Shown here one piece after another: positions 52,293 through 60,819 of a DNA stretch of 64,000 bases. The position numbers and the translations under genes were made by a program. The stretch spans positions 2,046,001 through 2,110,000 of the forward strand of contig NZ_CP024985.1 of assembly GCF_002803845.1 (NCBI RefSeq), in the 5' to 3' direction. This DNA is from Streptomyces lavendulae subsp. lavendulae (GTDB lineage: Bacteria > Actinomycetota > Actinomycetes > Streptomycetales > Streptomycetaceae). The notes under the pieces are model-generated. The model was given only the letters and a program-made list of their open reading frames with translations. It did not search any database and was not told the DNA's origin. Numbering within the stretch: the first letter of the stretch is position 1; each line of letters opens with the position of its first letter.

Positions 52293-52564
52293 GCCGCACG
52301 GGCGGCTTAGTGTCCTGATGCGCAGTCCGCCCCTAATCGGACATTCGACGTGTTCGCCGCTGCGCACCGTCGCGGTCAACGCCGACCGCACGTGCGGGCC
52401 TTCACCCCCGTCCGTGCCCGGTGGGAGCGCGTGGGCGCCACCGCGGGAACGCGGCGGAGCACACGCGGCGACCACCGCGCGCACCACGGCCGGCGCGGCC
52501 GCCGCGCCCACCCGTGCGGCCGGCGCCTCCGCCCGTCCATCCATGCCCAGAGGAAGCGGTTCCC

Positions 52565-53422
52565 ATGAGCACACCCAGCATCACGGCCCTGCCGGACGGC
52601 GGCCTGAAGAGCCCGGGTGCGGGCCTGATCACGCTGGATCCGGTCCGCACCGCCCTGCTGCGCGGACTGGACGACCTGCTCACGGGGCTGGCCGCACGGC
52701 TCGGCGCGCCCGAGGTCCTCGGTCCGCCGCTGCTGTCGGTGGAGGGGCTGGCGCGGCTCGACTTCTTCCGCAACTTCCCCCATCTCGGCGTCTCCGCGGC
52801 GCGTTTCGCCCCGGCAGCGCTCGACGGGCTCGCCGCCGGCGAGGCGCCGGGGGACCTGCCGCTGCGGCCGACCGGCCACCTCCTGCCGTCCGCCACCTGC
52901 TACGGGCTGCTGCTCTCCCTGGAGGGCCGGGACGTGGGCGAGGAAGGCCTCCGCCTCTCCGCCAGCGGCCGTTGCTTCCGCAATGAGACCCACTACGACG
53001 GGCTGCGCCGCCTGTGGGGCTTCCACATGCGGGAGGTCCTCTACCTCGGCACCAAGCAGGGCGCGGTCGAACACCTGGAACAGGGCGCCGGGTTCATCCT
53101 GGAGGCCGCCGCGCGGCTCGGGATGGAGCTCGACCGGGCCGTCGCCGACGACCCGTTCTACGACAAGGGGGGCGCCCGGGCCCGGCTGATGGCCCTGGAC
53201 CCCGTCAAGCACGAGTTCTCCGCCCCCGACGGCACGGCCATCGCCTCCGTGAACCGGCACCGCAACTTCTTCGGCGAGCGGCTGGACATCCGCGCGGGCT
53301 CGGCCGGGCCGGCGTACAGCGCCTGCGTCGCCTTCGGTCTCGAACGCTGGGTCCACGCGATGGTCCTCACCCACGGCTCCCCCGAACGGGCCCTGGACCG
53401 GCTGCACGACGCCGCCCTCTGA
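52565..53422 (+). CDS. Amino acid:[carrier protein] ligase (class II aaRS-like)
   Basis: This 285-aa protein resembles the seryl-tRNA-synthetase-like enzymes that load an amino acid onto a carrier protein instead of tRNA. Class II motif 2 has RCFRNET (Arg139) and motif 3 has FGLERW. Three putative zinc ligands that would bind the substrate amino group are Cys112 (ATCYG), Glu157 (HMREV) and Cys254 (YSACVAFG). There is no tRNA-binding arm, consistent with its short length. ATG 52565 is preceded by GAGGAAG. The carrier protein and PPTase genes follow, so the three likely form the loading module. Amino acid identity is unknown. Confidence 0.88.
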   Translation: MSTPSITALPDGGLKSPGAGLITLDPVRTALLRGLDDLLTGLAARLGAPEVLGPPLLSVEGLARLDFFRNFPHLGVSAARFAPAALDGLAAGEAPGDLPLRPTGHLLPSATCYGLLLSLEGRDVGEEGLRLSASGRCFRNETHYDGLRRLWGFHMREVLYLGTKQGAVEHLEQGAGFILEAAARLGMELDRAVADDPFYDKGGARARLMALDPVKHEFSAPDGTAIASVNRHRNFFGERLDIRAGSAGPAYSACVAFGLERWVHAMVLTHGSPERALDRLHDAAL

Positions 53423-53492
53423 AGCCGCGGTGGGGCGGCCCGCCCCACCTCTCACGTCACCCCCGCAACAGCAGCAAGGAGCGACTCTCCCC

Positions 53493-53723
53493 ATGGACCG
53501 CATCGCCGCGTGGCTCCACGAGAAGAACCCCGGCCTCGACGGCCCCATCGCCGCCGACGAGGACCTCATCGAGGCACGCCTGATCGACTCGATGGACTTC
53601 CTGGAGTTCGTCGACCTCCTGGAGAAGCTCTCCGGCACCACCATCGACCTCCAGGAGGTCACCATCGACGACTTCCGCACCCTCGACAACGTCCAGAAGC
53701 GCTTCCTGGCCGCGTGCCCCTGA
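53493..53723 (+). CDS. Acyl/aminoacyl carrier protein
   Basis: This 76-aa acidic protein has the phosphopantetheine serine at position 33 in ARLIDSMDFLEFVDLLE, the DSx motif of carrier proteins. It should carry the amino acid as a thioester after activation by the PPTase encoded next. ATG 53493 has AAGGAG 11 bases upstream. It lies 70 nt after the ligase gene and overlaps the PPTase gene by 10 nt. Confidence 0.93.
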   Translation: MDRIAAWLHEKNPGLDGPIAADEDLIEARLIDSMDFLEFVDLLEKLSGTTIDLQEVTIDDFRTLDNVQKRFLAACP

Positions 53724-54451
53724 CCGGCGGCGCGGAGCGGGACCGGGACACGGGCATCGCGGTGGTGGCGACCACCCGGGAGGTCCTGGCCCACCCCGCA
53801 CTCCACGAGGGCCTGCTCGCGCCCTGGGAACGGCGGCGGCTCGCCGGGATCCGGCTGCCGGGCCGGCGCGACGACGTACTGGCGGCCCGGCTCCTGGTCC
53901 GGCTGTGCGTCGCCCGGCACACGGGCCTGTCCCTGCGCGCATCGGCCCCGGCGCAGCTGTGCCCCGGGTGCGGACGGCACGGCCACGGTCGCCCGTACCT
54001 GCGCGGCCGTCCCGGGCTGGGGCTCAGCCTGAGCCACGCCGACGGTCTGGTCGCGGCCGCCGTGGGTGCGGGCGCCGTCGGCATCGACGTCGAGCCCTCG
54101 GCCCGCCGCCCGGGCCCGCTGCGCGTGCTCCGCCGCCTGTTGCCCGAGGCGGACCTGCGCGAGGCCGCGGCCCGGCCGGACGCGGGTCCGGCGCTGCTGC
54201 GGCTGTGGGTCCGTGAGGAAGCCCGGCTGAAGGCCGGCCGGCACGGTCTGCGGCTCCTCGCATGGCAGGACCACGACCGGGCGGCGGTGGCGGCCGTTGC
54301 CGCCACCGCCGCCACCGTGGTCCTGCCCGTCCTCCCCGTCCTCCCCGAGCCGGACGGGCCGCACGGGCCGGACGGGCGGGACGGACAGCCCCGTGCGGGC
54401 GGGCCCGTCACACGGCCCGGGACGCGTCCGCTTCGTGGTGGATGCCCGTGA
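53714..54451 (+). CDS. 4'-Phosphopantetheinyl transferase (Sfp-type)
   Basis: This 245-aa protein has PPTase motifs GLGLSLSHADGLVAAAV, VGIDVEPSARR (metal-binding Asp/Glu) and LWVREEARLKAG, matching the W-x-x-[KR]E-x-x-x-K signature. It also has a CPGCGRHGHGRPYL segment before the core. A Pro/Gly/Asp-rich tail of about 30 residues is unusual. GTG 53714 overlaps the carrier protein gene, and its 3' end overlaps the convergent membrane-protein gene by 44 bp. It presumably activates the carrier protein of this cluster. Confidence 0.92.
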   Translation: MPLTGGAERDRDTGIAVVATTREVLAHPALHEGLLAPWERRRLAGIRLPGRRDDVLAARLLVRLCVARHTGLSLRASAPAQLCPGCGRHGHGRPYLRGRPGLGLSLSHADGLVAAAVGAGAVGIDVEPSARRPGPLRVLRRLLPEADLREAAARPDAGPALLRLWVREEARLKAGRHGLRLLAWQDHDRAAVAAVAATAATVVLPVLPVLPEPDGPHGPDGRDGQPRAGGPVTRPGTRPLRGGCP

Positions 54452-54854
54452 GGAGGGCCCAGACGACGAGGAGGTTCACGGCGATCAGCACCATGGCCCA
54501 CCAGGGGTAGTACGGCAGCCACAGGAAGTTGGCGATCGCTCCCAGGCCCGCGACGGTGACGCCGAAGTAACGCGCCCACAGGGCTTCGCGGAGCACCGCG
54601 ACCCCCGCGAAGATCAGCAGGGCGCCGAGGATGATGTGCACCCAGCCCCAGCCCACCAGGCTGAACTCGAACACGTAGTGGCGCGTCGCGACGAACACGG
54701 GGTCCCTGGAGGCGGCGGATATGCCTTCGAGGAGCGCCATCACGCCACCGAAGATCATCAGCGCCGCGGCCAGCTGGGTGCGGCCGGACGTGTGAGCGTG
54801 ATGGGGCATGGGCTGTGCTCGGCCCGCACGGGCACTGCTGGCGTCACTGGCCAT
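54408..54854 (-). CDS. Four-helix membrane protein (DUF7144-like)
   Basis: This 148-aa protein has four hydrophobic helices (AAALMIFGGVMALLEGI; GWVHIILGALLIFAGVAVL; YFGVTVAGLGAIANFL; MVLIAVNLLVVWALLTG) and a WGWVHIILG motif common to small Streptomyces DoxX/DUF7144-like proteins. ATG 54854 has GGAGG five bases upstream; the frame is open beyond it. The function is unknown, and its position next to the cluster may be incidental. Confidence 0.85.
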   Translation of the reverse strand: MASDASSARAGRAQPMPHHAHTSGRTQLAAALMIFGGVMALLEGISAASRDPVFVATRHYVFEFSLVGWGWVHIILGALLIFAGVAVLREALWARYFGVTVAGLGAIANFLWLPYYPWWAMVLIAVNLLVVWALLTGIHHEADASRAV

Positions 54855-54980
54855 GTCGGCCTCCATGGTTTGCGGAGAGCCGGTCCGGCGTACCGCGACC
54901 GGCGGAACACCCCGTTTCAGCCTGGCACGGCGGACCCGCATCGGCACTCCGGGCGCCCCGGCACCGCCCGGAGCCCGGAG

Positions 54981-56360
54981 CTACGCCGACGCCGGGTGCG
55001 GTGGGTGCGGCGGGCGGGCCGGGGCGACCGGGGGCGCGGGGAGGGGCGGGAGCTCGGGGGTGTGCAGCCAGGCGGTGAGGAGCTCGTCCACGGGCTCGGT
55101 GGCGTAACGGGTCACGTGGGCGGTGAACACCGCGGTGGTGACCACCCCGTGGCGGTGCACGCCGGCCCAGTCACGGAGCATGCGGAAGAACGCGCTGTCG
55201 CCCAGGGCGCAGCGGATCGCGTGGACGGTCAGGCCCCCGCGCTGGTAGAGACGGTCGTCGAACATCAGCTTGCGGCCCGGGTCGGCCAGGCGCAGGTCCT
55301 GCGGCTGCACCGAGAGCAGCCGGTGGGCGGCGGTGGCGAGGTCGTGCGCGGGGCGGCCGCCGGAGCGCTCCGACCAGAGCCACTCCGCGTACTTCGCGAG
55401 GCCCTCGTTGAGCCAGATGTGCCGCCAGTCGGCGATGGTGACGCTGTTGCCGAACCACTGGTGCGCGAGTTCGTGCGCGATGAGGCGCTCCGAACCGCGG
55501 GCGCCGTCGACGTGGTTGGCGCCGAAGAGGGAGAGGCCCTGGGCCTCGACGGGGACGTCGAGTTCCTCGTCGGCGACGACGACGGCGTACTCGCCGAAGG
55601 GGTAGGGCCCGAAGAGTTCCTCGAAGAGGCGCATCATGGCGGGCTGCCGGGCGAAGTCGCGGGAGAACCGCGGCAGCAGGTGCGCCGGTACGTGGGCGGT
55701 CTGCGCGACGCCGCCGAGGCCGGGGTCGCCGAGCAGCACCGTCTGGTAGAGGCCGATGGACAGGCCGACCAGGTAGCTGGAGGTCGGCGCGGGCTGCTCG
55801 TAGACCCAGGTGGTGGTGCTGGCCCGGGTGGTCCGGGTGAGGAGGCGGCCGCCCGCCACGACGGTGTAGGCGGAGGGCGTGTTGACAGAGATGTGGTACG
55901 AGGCCTTGTCAGCGGGTCGGTCGTTGCACGGGTACCAGGAGGGTGCGCCGACGGGCTGGCTGGCCACCAGCGCGCCGTCGGCCAGTTCCTCCCAGCCGAG
56001 GCCGCCCCAGGGGCTGCGCACGGGCTTGGGGTTGCCCGCCCAGTGCACCTCCACGGTGAACGCGGCGCCGGCGGGCAGCGGCTTGGCGGGCCGTATGCGC
56101 AGCTTGCCGCCCCGGTGGGCGTAGTGCGGGACGCGGCCGTCGACCAGGACGCGGCCCACCTTGAACTCGGCCAGGTTCAGGGCGAACTCGGCGAGCGGGG
56201 CCCGGCCGGCGATCGCGCTGAGCCGGGCCGTACCGGAGAGCCGGTTGGGTCCGGGGCGGTACTCCAGAGCGAGTTCGTACCGGTGCACGCGGTAACGGGG
56301 GTCACCGTTGGCCGGGAAGTACGGGTCCGGTGCCGCTGCCTTCTGGCCGCTGAGGTTCAT
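54981..56360 (-). CDS. M1-family zinc aminopeptidase
   Basis: This 459-aa protein has the gluzincin motif HELAHQWFGN with the second Glu in LNEGLAKYAEW at the usual 18-residue spacing. The GxMEN position is replaced by EAQGLSLFG as in many bacterial M1 peptidases. The N-terminal beta domain is complete. ATG 56360 follows AGGAA. It lies 50 nt downstream of the Pls-like NRPS gene on the same strand, hinting that it hydrolyses, trims or protects against the peptide product. That is inference from gene order. Confidence 0.93.
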   Translation of the reverse strand: MNLSGQKAAAPDPYFPANGDPRYRVHRYELALEYRPGPNRLSGTARLSAIAGRAPLAEFALNLAEFKVGRVLVDGRVPHYAHRGGKLRIRPAKPLPAGAAFTVEVHWAGNPKPVRSPWGGLGWEELADGALVASQPVGAPSWYPCNDRPADKASYHISVNTPSAYTVVAGGRLLTRTTRASTTTWVYEQPAPTSSYLVGLSIGLYQTVLLGDPGLGGVAQTAHVPAHLLPRFSRDFARQPAMMRLFEELFGPYPFGEYAVVVADEELDVPVEAQGLSLFGANHVDGARGSERLIAHELAHQWFGNSVTIADWRHIWLNEGLAKYAEWLWSERSGGRPAHDLATAAHRLLSVQPQDLRLADPGRKLMFDDRLYQRGGLTVHAIRCALGDSAFFRMLRDWAGVHRHGVVTTAVFTAHVTRYATEPVDELLTAWLHTPELPPLPAPPVAPARPPHPPHPASA

Positions 56361-56410
56361 GGCCGTTCCTGCTCCCTGCGGTGTGCCGCTGTGCCGCTGT
56401 GCCCGGCCGC

Positions 56411-59400
56411 TCAGGACCGCCACGCCTCGATCGGATTGCCCAGCCACCGGGTGTCGGCGGGGACGGATTCCCCGGCCATCACCAGCGAGGCGGGTCCCAG
56501 AGTGCTCCGGGCCCCGACCGTGCTCCCGGGCAGGACGATGCCGCCCGGGCCCAGGGTGGCGCCCTCGCGGAGGACCACAGTATCCGTCCTCAAGATCCGG
56601 TCGTGGAAGAGGTGCGTCTGCAGGACGCAGCCGCGGTTCACGCTGACTCCGTCACCGAGGACCACCAGGTCCGTCTCCGGCAGCCAGTAGCTCTCGCACC
56701 ACACGCCGCGCCCGATCCGGGCGCCCAGGCCGCGCAGCCACAGGGACAGCAGCGGGGTGCCGGGCACCGATCCGACGAGCCACGGCACGGCCAGGACCTC
56801 GACGAAGGTGTCGGCCAGTTCGTTGCGCCAGACGAAACCGCTCCACAGCGGGTGCTCGCCGGTGCGGTGGCGGCCGACCAGCAGCCATTTGGCGGCCACC
56901 GCGACCGCGCAGGCGGCGGCTCCGGCGGCGAGCAGGACGGCGCCGGACAGCAGCGCGGCCTGCCAGAGCCCGGCGCCGGGGGCCGTGACCAGGGCGCAGA
57001 GCGCGGCCGCGGTCAGCACGGCCAGCGCGGCCGAGCAGAACACGGGGACGAGCCGGCACAGCTCGACCAGGCCGCGGGCCCACAACAGGCGGGCGGGCGG
57101 GTCGTAGGTGCGGCTGTGGTCGGCGGCGGCGGCCGACCGCGGCAGCCTGACCGGCGGCAGGCCCAGGTAGGAGCTGCCCTTCTTGGCCTTCTTCGGGGTG
57201 GCGGACAGGACGCCGACGAGTCCGTCGTCGGGCACGCTGCGCCCCGGCGCGGTCATCCCGGAGTTGCCGAGGAAGGCCCGGCGGCCGATCTCGGAGTGTC
57301 CGACGCGCATCCAGCCCCCGCCCAGCTCGTAGGGGGCGGTCAGGGTGTCGTCCGCGAGGAAGGCGCCTTCACCGACGGTGGTCAGGCTGGGCAGGCCGAG
57401 CACGGTCGACACCTCGGCGCCTCGGCCGATCTTCATGCCGAGGAGCCGCAGCCACACCGGGGTGATCAGGCCGGCGTACAGGGGGAAGAGCGTCTCGCGG
57501 GCCAGGTCCATCAGCTGGGTGACGGTCCAGGCCTGCCAGCCGGTGCGGCTGTGGGTGGGGTGCGTGCCCGTACGCAGTCCGAGGCTGAGCAGGCGTACGG
57601 AGACCAGCAGCAGCAGCGCGTACGCGAACCCGAAGGCGAGCGCCCCGGGGACCACGGCGAGCAGGGCCCCGCGCAGGGCCTGTGCGAGCCCGGCGTCGGC
57701 GGGCACGAACCGGCTCGCCACGAGCAGGGCGGGCAGGGCGGCGAGCACCGGCAGGGCCGTCAGGCCGAAGCCGGCCGCCCCGTAGGCGGCCCGCCAGGGC
57801 AGCCCGCGCGGCGGGCGTTCCCTGGGCCAGTTCCGCTTGGCCCTGCCGAGCTTGACGGCGGGCGCCCCGGCCCAGCGCTGCCCGGTGGGGATCTGCCCGA
57901 CCACGGCGGAGCCGGGGGCCACCTCGGCCCGCTTGCCGACGCGCGCTCCGGGGAACAGCATGCTGCGGGTGCCGACCACCGCGCCCGCACCGACCTTGAC
58001 CGGGCCGATCTCCAGTCGGTCGCCGTCGAGCCAGTGCCCGCAGAGGTCCACCTCGGACTCGACGGCGCAGCCTCGGCCGAGCTTGAGCATGCCCGTCACC
58101 GGCGGCAGCGAGTGCAGGTCCACCTCGGGGCCGACCTTGGCGCCGAGCGCCCGCGCGTAGCGCTCCAGCCAGGAACCGGTGAGCGAGGTCGCCCCGGCGT
58201 ACTCGGCCAGCCGTTCGGCCGTCCACAGCCTCAGGTGCACGCTCCCGCCGCGCGGGTAGCGCCCGGCCTTCACCCCGCGCAGCAGCAGGCGCGCGCCGCC
58301 GGCCGCGATCGCGAGGCGGCCCGGCGGGCTGTACAGCAGCGCCGCGCCTGCGGCGACGAGCCACCACGAGGCGGTCGGCGCCCACGGGTAGGGCCCGAAG
58401 TGGTGCAGTACGTTGCCCAGGGCCAGCAGCGCCACCGTCCAGCGGGCCCCGACCAGGGTGAACAGGGGGAGCAGCAGGAGCGTCTGCACCACCTCGGCGC
58501 GCCGCGGAACGGGCGCGACGGTCCGGATGGCGCCGTCCTCGCGCACGGACTTCTCCAGGCGCCGGGCCAGCTTGCGCAGGACGGGCTGCTGGTAGATGTC
58601 GAGGACGGCCGCCCTCGGGTAGCGGGTGCGCAGGCGGGTGGTGAGCTGTGCCGCGGCGAGGCTGTTGCCGCCGATGGCGAAGAAGTCGTCGGCGGCGCCG
58701 GTCACGGCCACCCCGAGGGTCTCGCTCCACTGTTCGGCGAGCCAGGCCTCGGTGCCGTACAGCTGTTCCGCGGGACCGGTGGTCTCCAGTTCGGGCAGCG
58801 GCCAGGGCAGGGCGTCGCGGTCGACCTTGCCGGAGGTGCGGGTGGGCAGTTCGGTGACGGGCGCGAGGAGGGGGACGAGCGCGGCGGGCAGTTCGGCGCG
58901 CAGCCGGGTGACGGCCGCCGCGTGGTCCCAGCCGTCCTGGGTGACGAGGTAGCCGACGAGCAGCTGGTTGCCGCTGCGGGCGGTGCGGACGGCCGCGGCG
59001 GCGCCGGCGACGCCGGGCAGGGCCTGGAGGGCGGCGTCGACCTCGCCGAGTTCGATGCGGCGCCCGCCGAGTTTGATCTGCTCGTCGGCGCGGCCGAGGA
59101 AGACCAGCCCCTCCGGTTCGGCGCGGACGAGGTCGCCGCTGCGGTAGGCGCGCTGCCAGCCGAGGGATTCCAGCGGGGCGTACTTCTCGGCGTCCTTGTC
59201 GGGGTCGAGGTAGCGGGCGAGCCCGACGCCCCCGATGACGAGCTGGCCGCTGCCGCCCATGGGCACCGGTTCACCGGCCCCGTCGACGACGGCCAGCTCC
59301 CAGCCCGCGAGAGGAAGGCCGATTCTGATCGGTTCCTCACCGGTCAGGAGCGCGGCACAGGCCACGACGGTGGCCTCGGTGGGGCCGTAGGTGTTCCAGA

Positions 59401-60382
59401 CCTCGCGGCCCTCGGTGACCAGGCGCTGGGTCAGTTCGGGCGGGCAGGCCTCGCCGCCGAAGATCAGCAGCCGGACCTCGTCGAGGGCCTCCGGCTCCCA
59501 GAGCGCGGCCAGGGTCGGCACGGTGGAGACCACGGTGATCTCCTGCTCCGCCAGCCAGGGGCCGAGGTCGGCGCCGCTGCGCACCTGGGAGCGGGGTACG
59601 GGCACGAGGCAGGCGCCGTAGCGCCAGGCGAGCCACATCTCCTCGCAGGAGGCGTCGAAGGCGACGGAGAGTCCGGCCATGACGCGGTCGCCGGGGCCGA
59701 TGGGTTCGTCGGTGAGGAACAGGGCGGCTTCGGCGTCGACGAAGGCGGCGGCGCTGCGGTGGCTGACGGCCACGCCCTTGGGCCTGCCGGTGGAGCCGGA
59801 GGTGAAGATGATCCAGGCGTCGTGTTCGGGTCCGGGCCGGGCGGCCGGGGTGCGGACGCCGGCGCCCGCGCCGGGGGTGTCCACGGGGTCGATGCGGCCT
59901 GCGGCGCCCAGGACGGCCCGTACGCCGGCTTCGCCGAAGACCAGCTCGGCGCGTTCGTCGGGGTCCTCGGCGTCGACCGGGACGTAGGCGGCGCCCGCGG
60001 CGAGGACGGCGAGGATGCCCGTGTACAGCTCGTTGGTGCCCGAGGGCACGCGTACGCCGACGCGGTCGCCGAGGCCCACTCCGGCGGCGTCCAGGGCGCG
60101 CCGGCGGCGCTCGACCTCGGTGGCGAGGGCCCGGTAGGTCAGACGGGTGGTGCCGTCGTCGAGGGCGAGCTCGTCGGGGTGGGCCCGTACGGAGGCCTCG
60201 AATACGTCGACGAGGGTGCGTACCGGGGCCGCGGGGCCCGCCGTGAACCGGGCGGACTTCCCGGGCTCGTCGTACGGGGGCGCGTCCGGGTGCCCGTCCG
60301 TACGCCCGGCCGTACGCCCGGCGGCCGTGTGCCCGTCGTCGTCGAGCAGGGTGACTTCACCGTGTCCCGGTGTGGCTGTCAT
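56411..60382 (-). CDS. Pls/PosA-family NRPS (epsilon-poly-lysine-synthetase-like)
   Basis: This 1323-aa membrane enzyme has an adenylation domain (IIFTSGSTGRPKG; WNTYGPTEATV; GRADEQIKLGGRRIELGE), a carrier domain with GGNS (Ser for phosphopantetheine), then six hydrophobic segments interleaved with three tandem C-terminal domains containing left-handed-beta-helix-like hexapeptide stretches (for example VKVGAGAVVGTRSMLFPGA). That is the layout of epsilon-poly-L-lysine synthetase and relatives, which make isopeptide-linked amino-acid homopolymers. The A-domain pocket includes FDASCEEMW, so an amino acid is expected; its identity cannot be read with confidence. ATG 60382 is preceded by GAGGG. 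It is followed by the M1 aminopeptidase. Confidence 0.9.
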   Translation of the reverse strand: MTATPGHGEVTLLDDDGHTAAGRTAGRTDGHPDAPPYDEPGKSARFTAGPAAPVRTLVDVFEASVRAHPDELALDDGTTRLTYRALATEVERRRRALDAAGVGLGDRVGVRVPSGTNELYTGILAVLAAGAAYVPVDAEDPDERAELVFGEAGVRAVLGAAGRIDPVDTPGAGAGVRTPAARPGPEHDAWIIFTSGSTGRPKGVAVSHRSAAAFVDAEAALFLTDEPIGPGDRVMAGLSVAFDASCEEMWLAWRYGACLVPVPRSQVRSGADLGPWLAEQEITVVSTVPTLAALWEPEALDEVRLLIFGGEACPPELTQRLVTEGREVWNTYGPTEATVVACAALLTGEEPIRIGLPLAGWELAVVDGAGEPVPMGGSGQLVIGGVGLARYLDPDKDAEKYAPLESLGWQRAYRSGDLVRAEPEGLVFLGRADEQIKLGGRRIELGEVDAALQALPGVAGAAAAVRTARSGNQLLVGYLVTQDGWDHAAAVTRLRAELPAALVPLLAPVTELPTRTSGKVDRDALPWPLPELETTGPAEQLYGTEAWLAEQWSETLGVAVTGAADDFFAIGGNSLAAAQLTTRLRTRYPRAAVLDIYQQPVLRKLARRLEKSVREDGAIRTVAPVPRRAEVVQTLLLLPLFTLVGARWTVALLALGNVLHHFGPYPWAPTASWWLVAAGAALLYSPPGRLAIAAGGARLLLRGVKAGRYPRGGSVHLRLWTAERLAEYAGATSLTGSWLERYARALGAKVGPEVDLHSLPPVTGMLKLGRGCAVESEVDLCGHWLDGDRLEIGPVKVGAGAVVGTRSMLFPGARVGKRAEVAPGSAVVGQIPTGQRWAGAPAVKLGRAKRNWPRERPPRGLPWRAAYGAAGFGLTALPVLAALPALLVASRFVPADAGLAQALRGALLAVVPGALAFGFAYALLLLVSVRLLSLGLRTGTHPTHSRTGWQAWTVTQLMDLARETLFPLYAGLITPVWLRLLGMKIGRGAEVSTVLGLPSLTTVGEGAFLADDTLTAPYELGGGWMRVGHSEIGRRAFLGNSGMTAPGRSVPDDGLVGVLSATPKKAKKGSSYLGLPPVRLPRSAAAADHSRTYDPPARLLWARGLVELCRLVPVFCSAALAVLTAAALCALVTAPGAGLWQAALLSGAVLLAAGAAACAVAVAAKWLLVGRHRTGEHPLWSGFVWRNELADTFVEVLAVPWLVGSVPGTPLLSLWLRGLGARIGRGVWCESYWLPETDLVVLGDGVSVNRGCVLQTHLFHDRILRTDTVVLREGATLGPGGIVLPGSTVGARSTLGPASLVMAGESVPADTRWLGNPIEAWRS

Positions 60383-60578
60383 GGGCCCTCGCGTCTCGTT
60401 CCCGGAAACGTCCGGGTCGCCGGACGGAGCCCGGGTTCGCCCGGGTTGTTCCGGTCCAGCGCCAAACAACCCGCCAGTCTAGTGCGGCATCAAGGATTTT
60501 CCCGTTGAAGCCTGTGGCGTGGCCGGGAAGGAGACACCGTCCGGAGCTGGGTCCGGACGCGACCGGGGGGCGCCGGAG

Positions 60579-60725
60579 TCAGACGCGCACCATGCGCGAG
60601 ACGGCCCGCGAGGCCTCGGTGACCTTGTCGCGGGCGGCGTCCGCGCCCTCGGCGTCCGCGCCCTCGGCGTCCGCGCCGTCGGCGACGGCGTCGGCGACGC
60701 AGGAGCGGAGGTGGTGCGTATCCAT
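60579..60725 (-). pseudogene. Truncated CsoR-family copper sensor (C-terminal fragment)
   Basis: The 48-residue frame from ATG 60725 to TGA 60579 encodes MDTHHLRSCVADAVADGADA and continues to KVTEASRAVSRMVRV. This matches the C-terminal half of CsoR-family copper regulators, including the H-x3-C metal pair (HLRSC). The N-terminal helix with the other Cys ligand is absent upstream, and no ribosome-binding site precedes the ATG. The region also carries three copies of a 15-bp GADAE-coding repeat, unlike normal CsoR. It is probably a decayed gene beside intact copper-efflux genes. Confidence 0.65.
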
Positions 60726-60819
60726 GCAACGACGGCCGGCGGCCGGGTGTTCCGCCGGGCGGGTCCGGCCGCGCGGCCCCCGGCCCGCGACGGGGCGCCG
60801 CCGGCGGGGGCCGTCGCGG

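Larger units (their letters stand above)
51973..52564. other. 592-bp divergent promoter region of the biosynthetic cluster
   Basis: There is no credible gene. Minus-strand elements: TTGAGA (52222-52217), 17-base spacer, TATGGT (52199-52194), the -10 lying inside the first dre-like palindrome. Plus-strand elements: TAGACA (52284-52289), 17-base spacer, TTAGTG (52307-52312), the -35 lying in the second. So each operator covers one promoter. Confidence 0.55.

Noticed and set aside
52565..53422. A second seryl-tRNA synthetase
   Set aside because: At 285 aa it lacks the tRNA-binding coiled-coil arm and is followed by a carrier protein gene, so carrier loading is the better reading.
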